From: Fomitopsis serialis
Taxonomy: Eukaryota > Basidiomycota > Agaricomycetes > Polyporales > Fomitopsidaceae
Assembly: GCF_022376445.1 (NCBI RefSeq)
Contig: NW_025955090.1
Location: forward strand, 57,019-121,018
Length of the DNA stretch: 64,000 nt
Direction: 5' to 3'
Position numbers and translations under genes: made by a program. This document shows positions 22,831-35,430 of the stretch, piece by piece. The notes beneath the pieces are model-generated. The model saw only the letters and a program-made list of their open reading frames with translations. It was not told the origin of the DNA and did no database searches. Numbering within the stretch: the stretch's first letter is position 1; every line of letters starts with the position of its first letter.

Positions 22831-23142
22831 ATTAACCGCTTCAGTCACCAAATCAAGTAATTCCCGCTATCCCCGCACGTGTCCTGTGTGCTTTTGGCGG
22901 TGCCTGCCAGCTTTAGCTCCTACCAACACGTCCTCCTCCCTATCATCCCGCGAGCTGCCCATTTCCTTGTCGTCGCGAGCGCTCTTCGCGTGGTCTCGGT
23001 GGTTTGCAAACGGTCGCACGCTGGTCACTCTACGAGGAAGCCGCAGCCGTCACGGCGCTCTCACGACTCGAGCTGTCTCCCCCACATTAGATTCTCTACA
23101 GCCTTATAGAACCTATACAACGTCACTGCTTGGACTGGTCTC

Positions 23143-24486
23143 ATGTCTTCCGCTCGCCATGGACACGACAACGCACCACCGAGCAGGGCCCTCGTCGTAA
23201 GTCGTAGCGTGCTTAGCGTCCGGGATCATGTATGAGATGTCCAATAGGCCGGTACGGTGACTTTTTACCTCGTCGCAGCACTGTCGGTACGTCGAGAACT
23301 TATCTGGTGGCGTTGCAAGTACTGACAGAGGCGACTAGATGGTTATGGCGTATGTGGTCACCGTGTAATCTTTGCGACACAGCTGACAGAGTTCTCTAGC
23401 AACAAGTGGGTCCTCAACACCACGGATGTTCCGCTATTCTTCCTGGACATGCAGCTCATCATTGCTGTTGTGCTCTTCCTCTTCGCGCACATGTTCGGGA
23501 TGATCCAACTGCCATTACGTTGGGACTGGCAGATCATCAAGGGCCTCATACCGACAGTGTCGCTCAGTTTAATTGGATTGAGGTGCGCACACGACGTCAA
23601 GTTACAACTAACTAATCGCTCAGTCCTCTCCAGTCTCAGCAACTACACCCTGAAGTACGTCGACGCGTCCTTCTACCAGGTCGCGCGTGGCATGGTGCTC
23701 CCTTTCACCGTCGGCACGTCCTTCTTCCTCCTGCACGCCCGACCCTCCCTGCGCATTTTGATGGCCTGCTCCATCGTCACCTCGGCTTCTTCGTTGGTGT
23801 CTTCATGGACGGCACCCACGTCTCCGCGATCGGCATCACGTTTGGTGTGGTCAGCTCTATGATTACCGCGCTGCACTCTGTCGTGATCAAGAAGTCCCTT
23901 GACGTCGTACACGGGAGCGCGCTCCACCTCTCGTGGTACACGAACTTGCTGAGCGTGATTGCGCTGACTCCGGTCGTCGTGCTCGGCGGCGAGCTCCCCG
24001 GCGTGATGAAGCTGTTATTCGGTCCGGAGTCCACGCCGGGCCAGCTTTACACATTCATGCTGGGCTCTCTGATTACGGTAAGCCATGTCCTGCTCTCCTA
24101 TGTCGAACGTGGCCAACTCATCCTCTCAGGGCCTCTTCGGCTTCTCATGAGCATCGCCAGTCTGCTCTCCATCAAGGTCACCTCTCCTATCACTCACATG
24201 GTCTCGTCCGCGGTGCGCGGCGTCGCTGCCTCCCTTCTCGGCATGTGGCTCTTCCACGATATCATCACAACGTGAGCGTCCGTTTCTCCACTCCCTCGTC
24301 AGTCGCTCACGTCGCATTTCCAGTGGCCGCGCATCATCCATCGCGATCATTCTCCTCGGCTCGCTCTACTACACCTGGGTCAAGCACAGCGAGTCGCAAC
24401 TAGCGCAGCAGAAGCCGTCGAATGGTGTGTACGACCGCGTGCCCCTCGAGGACATCGAGGCGGGAAAGCAGGGCAAGCCCGAGTAG
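23143..24486 (+). CDS. Nucleotide-sugar transporter, SLC35C1 (GDP-fucose transporter)-like, TPT family
   Basis: This is a Golgi or ER-type drug/metabolite transporter superfamily member with ~10 membrane segments. The start at 23143 gives MSSARHGHDNAPPSRALV. After an intron come AGTVTFYLVAALSMVMANKWVLN, PLFFLDMQLIIAVVLFLFA, GLIPTVSLSLIGL, LKYVDASFYQVARGMVLPFTV, GVFMDGTHVSAIGITFGVVSS, SWYTNLLSVIALTPVVVL, GLFGFLMSIASLLSIKVTSP and the final SIAIILLGSLYYTWVK. The TSPITHMVSS motif and the YTWVK end match the SLC35C1 branch. A single break at ~23784 is cured by reading GG as GGG. The acidic C-terminal tail stops at 24484-24486. Substrate specificity is inferred from family resemblance only. Confidence 0.85.
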
Positions 24487-25324
24487 GTGCCCGCTCCCGC
24501 GCCCTGGCGGCGAAAAGTAGTGCGTCAATGACGATCATATTGTTATGTGCTCTCGACGTGTTATGCGCGCTCGTTCCGGCTTAGTTATATAGACGGTGTC
24601 TGTAATGAACTTCTGGGGGCGGACGGCGTTGTGGTGTGCGTGTTCAGTGAGTTCTCTGACAGGGCGGAGTCATGGCGGATGTGGGCTGGCTCTGTGGGTT
24701 GTCGGCGTCGCGGCTGTGTTCATGGGTGCATGCGAAGTCGCTCCTCTGCCACTGAGTGCGGGTCCTGCGCAGAGGGTCGGACGCGTTGTCGATGCGATCG
24801 ATACTCGCGTCCGGCCGCGCGATGGCACAGTAGTATCGCAGGCACGAACGCTCTGAAGGCTGTCCGGATTCCATATCACCTACTACTTCGACTTACTCTC
24901 GAGGACCTCGAGGACTAACGGTGAGCACCTTGTTAGCCAAACACCGTTGTGCCATACGACTGCCAGACATTGTTCGGTACACTTGTGACATTCTCGCGAC
25001 TGCATGTCTCAACGCCCATAGTGAACGAGGTTGGACGTGCAGTTCACGCAGAATATTCGCCACGGATATGTCGATGCGTGGTTCTAGACAAGCAAATACG
25101 CAGGAGTGACTTAGAGCGCGCCACCGTGACCGTGGTACTCATACGAGGGCAGTAGAGCTCAACGCGCACTCGGGAAGGAGCTATGTATCACGAATGTAGA
25201 GGATCGCCGGTGTGACTGACTCCAGTGGGCGTGGAGGATACAGTGGTCTTATATTGACGGGCACGATACATGTACAGAGACGAAGTGCAGGTTACTGGAC
25301 CGGGGAAGTTCTCGACATCTGACC
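24487..25324. other. Intergenic, nothing recognised
   Basis: 3' flank of the transporter and 3' flank of FunK1 D. Open frames such as 24547-24918 have Cys/Arg-heavy, low-plausibility composition and no motif. Confidence 0.35.
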
Positions 25325-28300
25325 TCACCTAAGACGGACGAGATCACCTGCGAGCAGTTTGACGACGAGGCCGCTGCTGACTATACGGGTCCTTAAACGC
25401 TTCGAATGTCCAAGCTCATCTTCGTGGCTATCCGATTCCTCGTGCGACCGTTTCCGTCTCGTACGATGGTCACCATTTGCCGGACCCTCGCCGTGATCAG
25501 TATTTGAGAGACTATCGGGAGCTGCCTGAGCCAGGCTCCGGACGGAAGGCAGTGGTAGTGATCCAGCAGAAAATGTCCGAGGATGGGGCTGCACTCGTCC
25601 CGGAGCGTCGTCTGAAGAGGGACTGGGGGACTTCGAAGTGGATCTCGCTCGTGCCGACGCAGTAGGTAGATCTCGTAACTCCGGAACCGGTCCTCGTATA
25701 GCCATGGGCGCTGGACCAGATCCTCGTGCCAGAGGACGTTTGACGGTTGGAGCATTCGGCATTCGCAGCAGTCCAACTATATTGTCGCCGGCCCAAGTTT
25801 TCAAGTGCTGAGCGCGAGGTCTTGACGCGAGTGGAGGTTGGGCACCTGAGAATGCACCGCGCTCGATCCCGGGAACGACATCTTCGTTCGTAGGCTGCTG
25901 TCGCTCGATCTGTGGAATGTCTTCGGCGCTCAAAGTCCACTTCTCCTTTCGCATCGGCTGCCTACGGAGTATGGCAGTCATGATCTCCCGAGACATAGGC
26001 AAGTTGATCGGTCCCAAGTCACAGCGAGCCTGCGAGTTGACCTGGCTGCTCAGAATGGCGCCCTCAGGTCGCGCTAGATGAGGTCGATTGGGATCGGCAA
26101 GGGTGACAAACGGGATTGCCTTGTCACCAGATGGCCAGTCTTGCCGCGCAAGTGCCTCGTCGAACACCTCCAATACGCTGCCATATGTCAACGATTTGAA
26201 ACCAGACGGATTATCCTCGTCGAACATGTTCAGCTTGCACAGCCTCTTGAACTTGGTGATGAGGTCCGTAAGCGGTTTGTTATCTTTCACGCTCATTGGA
26301 GGCGACAGAAGCCAGCCCCTCTTCTTATCCGCCAAGGCTCCATAGGTAGGTTGGTCGAACAACGAACGCAGCGCATCGAGTCCGTCGCGATGCGCATAGG
26401 CGGTGTGCCTCAGCACGAGCCAAATCAGGAGCCAAAAGAACGACTCCAGGTCGTGACGGACATCGTGGATGACATCACCTTCGAGAACCTCCATGGCCAT
26501 GAAATACAACGTACCCTGTTGGAGATCGATGTCAGTCTGAGGACTCTTTCGCCCTCGTGACATATGAAGACTCACAGTACGCTCTTTACATTCCATTCTC
26601 TTTGCCTCTTCCGAGATTCCAGCGGCGCCTCGACCTCCACTTGTTGCCTCATAGGGCTCGAGCGACGCAACGTGATGTCCCCGCATATATGGCTCTGACA
26701 ACGTGATCCGCTCTTCTGGTGGCCGCTCAAGCCAATTCACCAATGCGGCGCAGTTCCGTACGTTCGCTGATGGTTCCCACGAGCTGTTTTTTCCGTCGTA
26801 TCCTTCCCACTTCACGTAGTACCATTGCTGCCCTCCACAACCTTCTCGGCAAGTATAACGTCGACACGATACTCCCTCTGGGCATTCCTGCTGACAATTG
26901 GCGCAGGCACACGACGACGACTACCTTGGTTGTTGTTGCAAGAGGGTAACGCGCACTCTGGATGGGCTGCGCTAGCAGGCTTTAGGTCGCCACCGCCGCT
27001 TCCCGGGATCCCCTCCGCTTTCTTAACGTATTGCTCCCAGCTCTCGACCGTATGTTCGTAGCCTTGATCGAACAGATGTGCCATCCAATTGAAGGCATGG
27101 TCGAGATCGTGGAGGAAGCCTCGCCCATTGCGATCAAGATGTTGCCCTCGCTGATGTCGCGGTGTAGGATTCCAGCCTCGAATGCTGTTTTGTGCCCTAA
27201 AAGCGACACAATATCAGCTAGGTGTTGCGTAGTGTAATTTCAAACATGATACATACCATAAATTGCGTCACGTAGTGCTTGCACCATCTCCCTCGTTCTC
27301 TGGAAGCCCGATAGCGGCGTACCAACCGATTTTGAGACGATTCTCGTGTGGCTTCGCTCGAATAATTGGTGAGATCCTTTCACTTGCTGTTCACCGGAGC
27401 ACGTCTGCTGACCGACTCGCTCCTCGGCAGCCAGTTGGAGGTCCTCTGTGCCAAGGTCATTGCCGACAATAATTTCCGCCAGCACATGCCACGCTCCGCC
27501 CCAAGCCTTCATGACCACCTCCTCAAGAATGTCGTCGGATGCGTCCATCATGAGGTCGGACTGCATAAGCCGCGACGCCATGTGTCCATAAATCTGTCTG
27601 TAGTATTCTAGCTCAGGCTTGCGCGCCAGCTGCCGCCAGGAATCCTTGATGATGACCTGCACTCCACATGGCCGACCCTCCGCATCAGTCTCCACGTTCG
27701 TCGGCCAGCCCTTCTTGTCGACCTCCAACGCCTTCCATACTGTCGTGGCGCGGGAGAAGAGACGCGTATTCGCAAAGACCACTTCGTAGAGGAGATACCT
27801 CTTGTCCTCTTGCCCCTTCGATCCCTTGACGGTGATCCAACGACATGCCTTTAACGTCTCGTTGTCATGGGTGACGCCCCCTGCACGCAACTGCTCCTCT
27901 CCTCGGTGCGATCCAGCGTCGTGACAAGGCGAACAGTTGGATCGGCTCCGACGACGTCGCATCCTTTAGGGATTGGATTGACGAATCGCCACAGAAACTC
28001 GTGGAGAACGCCCCATGTGCAGCCGCGTAATCGAATGCTTCTGAGCAAACGGCTCCGGCGTGGTCGAACCGATAGATGCGCGCCTTAGTGCCATAGATGC
28101 CGATGGCAAAGACGAACAGCCTACTCTGTGCGAACAGGACATTGCGTGCACTCTTGGACAGTTGTACCAGTGATTCGTTGTTCGCCTTCGAGTGGTATCG
28201 CATGGGATCAACTCTCTCTGTGCTCTTCGCCTCGAGAACAAGAGATATGTTTCGCCAGCGATCAGGGAATTTCCCCGAGAATGTCTGGCCAGGGAGGGAG

Positions 28301-28819
28301 CGATAACGTCGGGCCTGGTGGAGTGGAGTTCCCGTTCGTATTCGCCGTACGGAGACTTGTTATGTGGTGCGCGTTGTTATGGAAGCAAAGGCGTCGTTCA
28401 GGCGCAAAGTCTGTGACCAGGCTCTTGAGGCCAGTACTCTGGACAAGCATCGGAAGACTGTCTAGACCCGCACTCCCCGACGACTTACCAGAGGCTCATA
28501 CATGCGTGGTTCCGGCACACCCACAGGAACGTCAAAAGGATGTCGAGTTTTAGGAGAGGTCAGCTCAATGCGGCTGGGCACATATCGACGCAGGAACTCG
28601 TCGACGGGAACGGGCATAACCGCAATTATCCCATCTACTTCGTTCATCCACATGACCATGTTCCTCTCGCTGGTCTGCTTGATATCCATAACAGTGAACT
28701 GGGGCGATGATGCCGCAGTTTGTGGGGAGGCCAGCGAAACTTGCAGGAAGGATTACAGCCGGAACCGCACGAGGGCCGTGCAAGCGCAACATCCGCGGTC
28801 CTTTAAATTGATGGGGCAC
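25325..28819 (-). CDS. FunK1 protein kinase with chromodomain in the activation segment, paralogue D
   Basis: The architecture matches paralogue C in the opposite orientation. The start at 28819 reads MPHQFKGPRM. N-lobe motifs include DEFLRRYVPSR, NISLVLEAKSTERVDPM, LVQLSKSARNVLFAQSRLF, ARIYRFDHAGAVC, YLLYEVVFANTRLFSRAT and VQVIIKDSWRQLAR. The HRDISEGNILI loop lies near 27150, and the GFLHDLDHAFNW equivalent of DFG near 27105. The chromodomain is at about 26700-26873 (YRVDVILAEK, YYVKWEGYDGKNSSWEP), then GTLYFMAMEVLEG (~26515) and HDLESFFWLLIWLVLRHT. The tail ends RRKRSHEESDSHEDE .. SKRLRTR. Frame shifts occur near 28700, 27905 and 26825 (inside the chromodomain); all are single or double base and may be sequence error. 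The 60-nt activation-loop intron is stop-free and a multiple of three. Confidence 0.8.
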
Positions 28820-30158
28820 GTCTGAGATCCAAGCTTAGGCCAATGATTAAAGTTGTGTTAAAAAGGCAACTACCTCAAAATCGGTCTGATGTATGACGGT
28901 CGTTATCACGGAAAATTACTTACTGATAAGTCGTACAGGAAATCGTACTTTTCGTCTGTAGTCGGCGCTTAACTTCGTACACTTCGTACTTAGATGTGCC
29001 GACTGTCGTACGCATTGCCCTAGCTGAGGTAGAGTATAATTCTGCACTGCTCGGTCATAATCTGATATTCGACTCCCTACAGTGAATATGTAAACTTGTC
29101 CTTTAGAGATATACATTGGTACTTCAAACATGGAGCTTTGGTCAGCCTATTCGTATGTGCGACCACATTTCCAGTGTTCGCCAATAGTGAATCCCTACTC
29201 GTGAATCTCGGTCTGTACGGATTCCCTGGACTACGCGAGGTGGGTCGCTTCTTTGGTTGGAGCTTCAGTCGACCTACTCCGAGTCGTGGCTGATTGTATT
29301 TCCGACCTTTGCCAGGAGTCGCAAATCTTTCTCCTCGGTAATCTCAGTCTTTGCGTGTTTCAGGGACTGCACGATGCTGAAGTTTCTGTTCTCCTTAGAA
29401 TCCTCGCATCGATTCCAGTGATCGAAGCCGAAGACCACTGTAGGCGAGGTCGGTACGAGGTGTGTGCTTATTTGTTCGTGATGCCTCGTGGGCTTACCTG
29501 CTGCCCCTATTACTAGAGGTCGCTGTCGTCGTCAGCCAACGAGTCGACTTAGGCTGCCTGCCTTCCCCTGCAACACTCGGATCGTCACACCTGGCCTAGT
29601 GTCCCCTCAGTCGTCGAGTTCCTCTCCATCTTACTCCCCTCTGAGCTCGTCCGAGTTGACAGCTTGTCGCCTCTCAAACAACCCTATCGGTGAGCTCTGC
29701 CCTCTCACGATGGATTAGCTGTCGAGTTCCTGACACCGAAGTGCCTCCAGTCGCCCACTGTTAATACTTGCCAAACCTCGTGAGTGCCTCGAACTTGTGT
29801 ATCGTTTCCATACATGCCCCTGACCTCGGACTCTCTCAAGATTCATTGCTCGCAATATTCACTGTTGCATACTATTCTCTCCATAATATCGGTGAGTGCC
29901 TTGCCAATCGTTCTGGATGCTTTGCTCATATCCTTAAAGGTCGTCTGGCCTCTTCATCGACTTGTGGGTTTTTCTCATTCTTTGCTACCATCCGAGCTGA
30001 CCCATCGCTTTACTAGAGTTCACTGTATACTTCAAGCTCCGAGTCTGGTTCTTCGTCGCTGCCCTGCAGCTATAGTTCATTTACGACACTTCAGATTCAC
30101 AGTGAGTATCCATGCTCTCCCAATAGTCCTTCCTGTTGACGATACCTCTTAGCCTGCC
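28820..30158. other. Upstream region of the HECT-like gene; possible multi-intron 5' leader
   Basis: There is no supported coding gene. From about 29.5 kb the + strand shows repeated GTGAG..(T)AG-type intron signatures (for example near 29690, 29780, 29890 and 30100) separating short pyrimidine-rich stretches. This could be a spliced 5' untranslated leader for the gene starting at 30159, or unrecognised coding exons. Confidence 0.35.
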
Positions 30159-33100
30159 ATGGATAATCGCCCCCTTTCGCAATCCTCGCTCGACCCAGGC
30201 CTACTAGCTGGTTTCACGCCTGCCCAGCTTGCACAGCTTCGCCGGGCTCTCGACTCGACTCCGACAGCATCGTCGCCAGGCCCTCAGGGTCCCACCATGT
30301 CGTCGTCAGCTCCAAACACTGGACAGCCTGATGCATCGCCTGCTGCTGCGAGTGCTGCACCTCCGATCGCGCCATATCACAGCCATCGGAGCCACCTGTC
30401 GTCGTCGTCGCTGGCCCCACCTGAACCTCCGCAACTCGCATTTTCGGCTGCCCCTGCCCCCCTGTTTCCTACTTATGGGTCTCAGCCAGCACCTTCGCTC
30501 GGCTTCCCAGGTGTTATGCAGGCTGCGATGCCACTTGCTGCCCCCTCGCCGACCCAGCCATTCGTCGGGTTCAATGCGACACAAGCACCAGGCACCTCGC
30601 AGCGAGTCAACATCGAGAGGCGAACATCAGCTGCTCGTAATGCAGCTGGTCCAAGTCGGCAGCCTCGTGGGGCGAGCTCGGCTCCCCGAGCGACCCGATC
30701 GCGACGCAGCCAGGCTCCGGTCGTCCCCCGGGGCATACACAAGGAGATAGGCCCATGCCTGACTGAAGCTGGTCAATTGCGGCTCGTCGCTCATGTATAC
30801 CCTCCTTCTGTAAGCCTTTCAGTTGATCAATCGTGGCTTACTTTGCTGAATCGCTTGCTGTAGCTCGCTCCAGATGCCGAATCGATGGGTTACAAGTTCC
30901 CCCTTTTCCAGTTTCGCTACTCCACCATGCGAGACTACCTCAACTCCTTCGGCCTTGCGCGCACGTATGAGCGCCCTTTCGAAACATCCATCGTCACTTT
31001 TGTTGAGGATATTATCGCCGATCTCAGGGCGTCACCGCTCGGCTACGATTTGCCCAGGTACTCAATTTCTCGCAGCATCGCCACGAACAGCTCGAGCTTC
31101 AGCTTCTGTCGCTGCATAACAAGGGTACTCCCACCCAAGATGGACAGGCATGGCTCCATCGCTACCCTGTTGCACCAGACATGACCATCGCCACCCTCGC
31201 GTCGACTATGTTTGTCTTGTACTTCTGTAAGCCTCGTCTCTGTATCCGGGATGGTGCACTTCATGTCTACTTCGGTATGTGTCCATTCGTCTTGCTCATT
31301 CGCTGCAGGCACATGTTTACTCCAACTTCATTAGTCATTGCCAATGCCCCAGTCTCGCTTCGCCTTCCCTCTGCCCTCCCCGAAGCCCGCCTCTTCCGCA
31401 TACCTGCATTTCGGACGGATTCTATAATGGGCTGCCCGCGATGGGACGTCTGGATCGGGGCATGCTCACGATAGCGATGTGCTCTGTGATTCGACGTGCC
31501 TAGCCAGAGACTCGGAGTTACTAGTAGCGACACCGATGACGAGGTTGAAGAAGCCCTTGGCCTAGTTGGCCCTACTAGTCCTGGGTTGGAGTCCTCAGCC
31601 TCGACGATGGACCTGCTGGTCCAACTGCTCCTGCGGCAGTGTCCAATGCTCCGAGCCACCCCCGACGAGTATCGGCGCGGCCGCGCAGAGCTGGGCAGCA
31701 CAAGTAAGTGTCGTGCCTGTTATTCAGTCATCGCTGCTTAACACCTATGCAGCTATCATCGATCCCTGCTCTGCAGCGAACGCGACTATACCATGTTTGT
31801 GCTGGACTTGATCCCTCCTCGACTGGGATGGTCGACTCCATATCGTCCGGCGTCTGGGTCCTACCACCCTGCTGTACGATGCGAGGCTCTCGCAGAGCTC
31901 AGGAATGCAGTTTTTGAGGCTGCATCTGATGGCCAGAGGCCTTCTTGTCGCCTCCGCATCGACGGTTCTGACGTGCCACATATGGCAGTCATCTTCAAGG
32001 ACATGCTTGGCCAGGCTGCAGTCAACGGCGACTTCACCCACATCCTTGCCATGAATCGATCGTTCCGCGCGTAAGTCTCTAGTTCCCCATGTGTTCCTCC
32101 TCGTGGTAATGCTCGTCGTTCTCAGCATCCGCACCACGAAGTTGGCGACCTGCCTCTTGTTGCGTCGTTCGGCGATGGGCTTGAACGGCAGACAATGATG
32201 GTACTGCTCGCAGAATTCTCTCGCTGCTTACCATCGTACTTCATGACGAGGCTTGGCGAGAACTCCAACGTCCTTGCTTGCCCTCCGCGAGCCTTGAGTC
32301 CTGCGCAGAAGGAAGAGCTTGGGGCCCTCGGTGCCATCGTCGGCCTCTGCTTGGTGAATGGTATGGCAATCCCGAAGATCGCAGGGGAATGGTTGATCTA
32401 TCTTCTCAATGGCTGCAACTTTGAGGCGATCACGCGCGAGGTCACACAGGCCTTCCATCCTCGTCTCGCAGCGGAGATCATCCAGCTTGACAGCATTGGG
32501 CCGACTGGCGATCTCACACCTTTCGAAGAAGACTTTGTCATTTACCTTGGGAAGCATGTAAGTCGCCGCACATGATCTGCTTTGTAGATGACGAGACGAG
32601 ATTTTGCAGACTGCATTGTACACGATTCGTGACGAAGAAACACATGCTGCTTTTGCCCCAATGCTCCTGTACAAGGCTCTGCTAGGCGACGACACTGTTG
32701 CAGAGCATACCGATACTCGTGCTTTCCGCGCAGGCTTCGAGTTGCCGTGTCACAACGGGTTCACATTGTCGAAGGTTCGTTAATGCAGCACTATCAGCCG
32801 AGGGACTACCTTTCTTACAGTCTTCTTCAGGCTGCTCAAGCATTCGCCGGTGGACCAGCTGCACTCGTGATGGCAGCCTGTTCGACACGAATTGGCAGCT
32901 ACGAAAGCCTCAAGCCTTACCTCGATATTATCGTCAAGCACACCGTCCCTCTTCCCCTGAAGACGATAGCCTTCGACGATGGGCGCGCCAGTCTAGGGGA
33001 TGTGGTCAGGGGCTTCCTCCAGCGCACAGGCATTCCCTGCGCTGCGTCGTTCGAGAGGAAGCGAGCTGCCGGGACGTTCACCTCTGACCTCGTTTCACTT

Positions 33101-33515
33101 GAAGAGATCGACTCTCCGAGCTTCCGCCCTCGCATGCTCGCCATCGCTGCCACTGGCTCCGACTCGATTGTGGGTAGCGAGAAAATCAAGGTTCGTACTC
33201 GCAGCAGGTCTGCATCGTTAGTATGCATATGGATCCTGAGTCGGTTTTCCAGATCACTTTCGTCGGCAATAGTGACGAGGCGTATGCCTGCCCTGTCGCA
33301 AGCCGCGCATTCTGCGAAAAGGAAGGCATCGTCAGCTGGCAGACATGCTTCAAGGAAGGTGTCGTTCCGACTGCCTACCTCGCACAGCTCGTCCACGAGG
33401 TATACGATCCGAATTCGGTGGACAAGCCGACGTCCCTCCTCAATGCAATCGACAGCTGGCTTCTTGAGGAATTGCTTTCTGCGATCGCCAGTCCCCATGG
33501 TGGTATCCTTTGATG
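30159..33515 (+). CDS. Large protein with HECT-like C-terminal domain (frame-broken)
   Basis: Exon 1 (from 30159) encodes a Pro/Ser/Ala-rich N-terminus MDNRPLSQSSLDPGLLAGFTP with a basic patch (ATRSRRSQAPVV). It splices at ~30810-30863 into LAPDAESMGYKFPLFQFRYS .. TFVEDIIADLRASP. A long middle section is hard to follow in one frame. The 3' part (31830-33515) is better: AVRCEALAELRNAVFEA, FGDGLERQTMMVLLAEFSRCL, ELGALGAIVGLCLVNGMAIPK, RPRMLAIAATGSDSI, KITFVGNSDEAYAC and SWQTCFKEGVVPTAYL. GxGxER, the LGxxxGLxLxxG helix, the ATGS strand and the final TCF resemble the HECT N- and C-lobes (G2E3-type), with TCF as the candidate catalytic Cys (~33344). The function as a ubiquitin ligase is inferred, and the exon model is incomplete. 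Confidence 0.5.
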
Positions 33516-33809
33516 TTCTCATTCAGTTTGCAGGTGGAGGCGACTCGGGCCTGCTTTACGATCGTAGCGACGCCCGAGTCCTCCCTGCCTTTTCCGCGTG
33601 GTCTTCGCGCTATTCTACCTTGCTTACCATTTGCACTTCATTCACTCATATAATACTCGTCGTATGTTCTATCTCCTCGCCGCTCGCTCGCAGTATGCAC
33701 TCGTAGTCGTACAGATTCACCCCTGGCAGTTTTCGGGCTGCGCTGTACCGGTATGGCTTAGGAACAGAACATCTATGAAATTTATGTTGGCTCTGAACTA
33801 TCGTGCTGA

Positions 33810-34720
33810 TTCTTGCTCTACAGTTCGCGTCCACCACCGTTCCACCAGTCCTCGTTGCCGGCGCCGCCGTCGCCAATGGAGGGGGCGCGAAGTCGAACTT
33901 CGGCGCGGCACTCAAGGTGGCGAAGCGCATGAAGAGGCGGGTGGTAGCGGTGCAACCTCGGGGTGCGCAGAGTTGCGCGTGCACCAGAAAGGCTCGAAAT
34001 CGAGCAACCCGGTCCCGGCGCGAGCGCGCGGCCCGGTTCTCAATAAGCTGCTGGGCGCCGGGGGCGGGTGCCGCAGGCGCGGCAATGGGGATACCGGCGA
34101 GTAAGGGCACCAGGAAGTTGGCCAAGCCGCCGCGGGGGCAGCAGGCACGAGGAAGATCTCGGCGCTGGCGAAGCCGCCGGTAGCGGGCGGGCAGAAAGTC
34201 CCGAGTTGCGGGATTCTTTCGCAGGTGAGCGGGGCCGGCGCGGGGCGGCTGGAGAGCGCATTGGGTCCAGCGGAAAAGGCGGCGGGCACTGCCTCCCAGG
34301 ACCTGGAGGGTGGGCGCCTGCGCACGCGCAGCCAATGCTTAGCCAAGCCGGCGCAGGCAGCGCGCGGCGCGCAGGCGGCGGCGGCCACCAACCTGGGTGC
34401 TCTGCGGCAATGGCCAGCGGGCGGGCACAAGCTGGTCGATTGGCGCTCGGGCGGGCGCGGCCAGGCTGCAGCCGGCGCGAACTGAAGGCGCGCGCCCGAA
34501 CTCGCTCCGCCGGCGGCTGCGGAGAGGGGACCAGAGACTGCAACCGAATCCTCCTTTGGCGACCCTGCAGATGCGACCACCCGGGCCTTACCCCAACGCG
34601 AACATCGATGCAGGATCGCCGCCAGAAGAGCTGCGGCTGAGCATTGGCCAGTACCTCAAGATCCGCAAGCGCGCGGCCGCGGCGGTTGAACTCGGGGCGC
34701 GCGCCGCTGCCACCTGAACG
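33810..34720. other. GC-rich tract, no confident gene
   Basis: All frames give long Ala/Gly/Arg-rich readings, as expected from high GC content, and none carries a motif. The end of the tract (34490-34640) contains a stretch repeated in inverted orientation at 45270-45394. Confidence 0.4.
34490..34640 (+). repeat. Duplicated fragment, partner of 45270-45394 (inverted)
   Basis: The stretch encoding ADATTRALPQREHR in one frame and MRPPGPYPNANID in another (34571-34612) recurs on the opposite strand at 45285-45330 with about one mismatch in 42 bases. Similarity is weaker for ~80 nt upstream (SSFGDPADATT versus PSFDDHADATT). Confidence 0.7.
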
Positions 34721-34869
34721 CGGCCTCCAGAAGGCATCCTTCATGCGCGCGCAGCGGCCCCCGGCAACCTCGTGAGTGTGGGCGCAGCGTGGCTCTGCCC
34801 ACGCACCGCGCGGGACTAGGTGCGGGTTGCGGGGCACCCGGGGACTGGCCGAGGGAAGCCTGCGCTATT

Positions 34870-35430
34870 GCAGCGCTGCGGGGCCCGGGAAGCCCCTGGA
34901 GGATGGTGGCTTCATCGTGAACCTGATCCAGTCGAGGCGGACGAACAGGATGATGCCCTGCAGGCGCGCAGGTAAGACAATGTAGAGGGCCACGACAAGA
35001 TAATCGAAGGCGTACCCAGACCCAGGCAACACCCACCCAAGTGGGATTCCGCGGGTGGTAGCGAACCTCAGATTGGCGTACACAGCGATGATCGTCGACA
35101 CGAGCTGTACGACGCAGCACGCCGTGAACAGGGCGCGGATGAACCCATGCCAGCGCGCCACGAAGTTGAGAGCCTGCGAGATGACGGTGACGTGGAAGTA
35201 GACAATTGAGCGAAGGACATGGCCATTGTTGTTCGTCGCCTGCGTGGGCCCTTTCTCCAACGTTACGCAGAATCTGTTGTAAAAGATTCGTCTTGATGCA
35301 GATAAAGAGCGACGAGGGCAGTCGTGGACAGTGAGGTGGATACCGAAGGCGACGGCATACGAGAAAGTCTCGGCCAAGTCCCAATTGTCCGGGCTGTTCG
35401 AGGGCAGGACACGGTCGGCAGAGGGTCATG
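34870..35430 (-). pseudogene. PMA1-type plasma-membrane H+-ATPase, C-terminal fragment
   Basis: The reading VLPSNSPDNWDLAETFSYAVAF, then RSIVYFHVTVISQALNFVARWHGF, CVVQLVSTIIAVYANLRFA, GWVGVAWVWV and LDWIRFTMK follows the last transmembrane segments of fungal/plant P3A H+-ATPases. In the family this region reads like VLPSxTPDSWDLAEIFSYA, ISQALIFVTRSHGF and QLxSSIIAxYANW. The nucleotide-binding and phosphorylation domains, including DKTGTLT, are absent upstream. At least two frame changes are needed. It is a relic of a duplicated gene, not a functional pump. Confidence 0.65.

Noticed and set aside
33646..34837. Long overlapping - strand frames
   Set aside because: High GC content keeps several frames open at once; composition is Ala/Arg/Pro with no motif.
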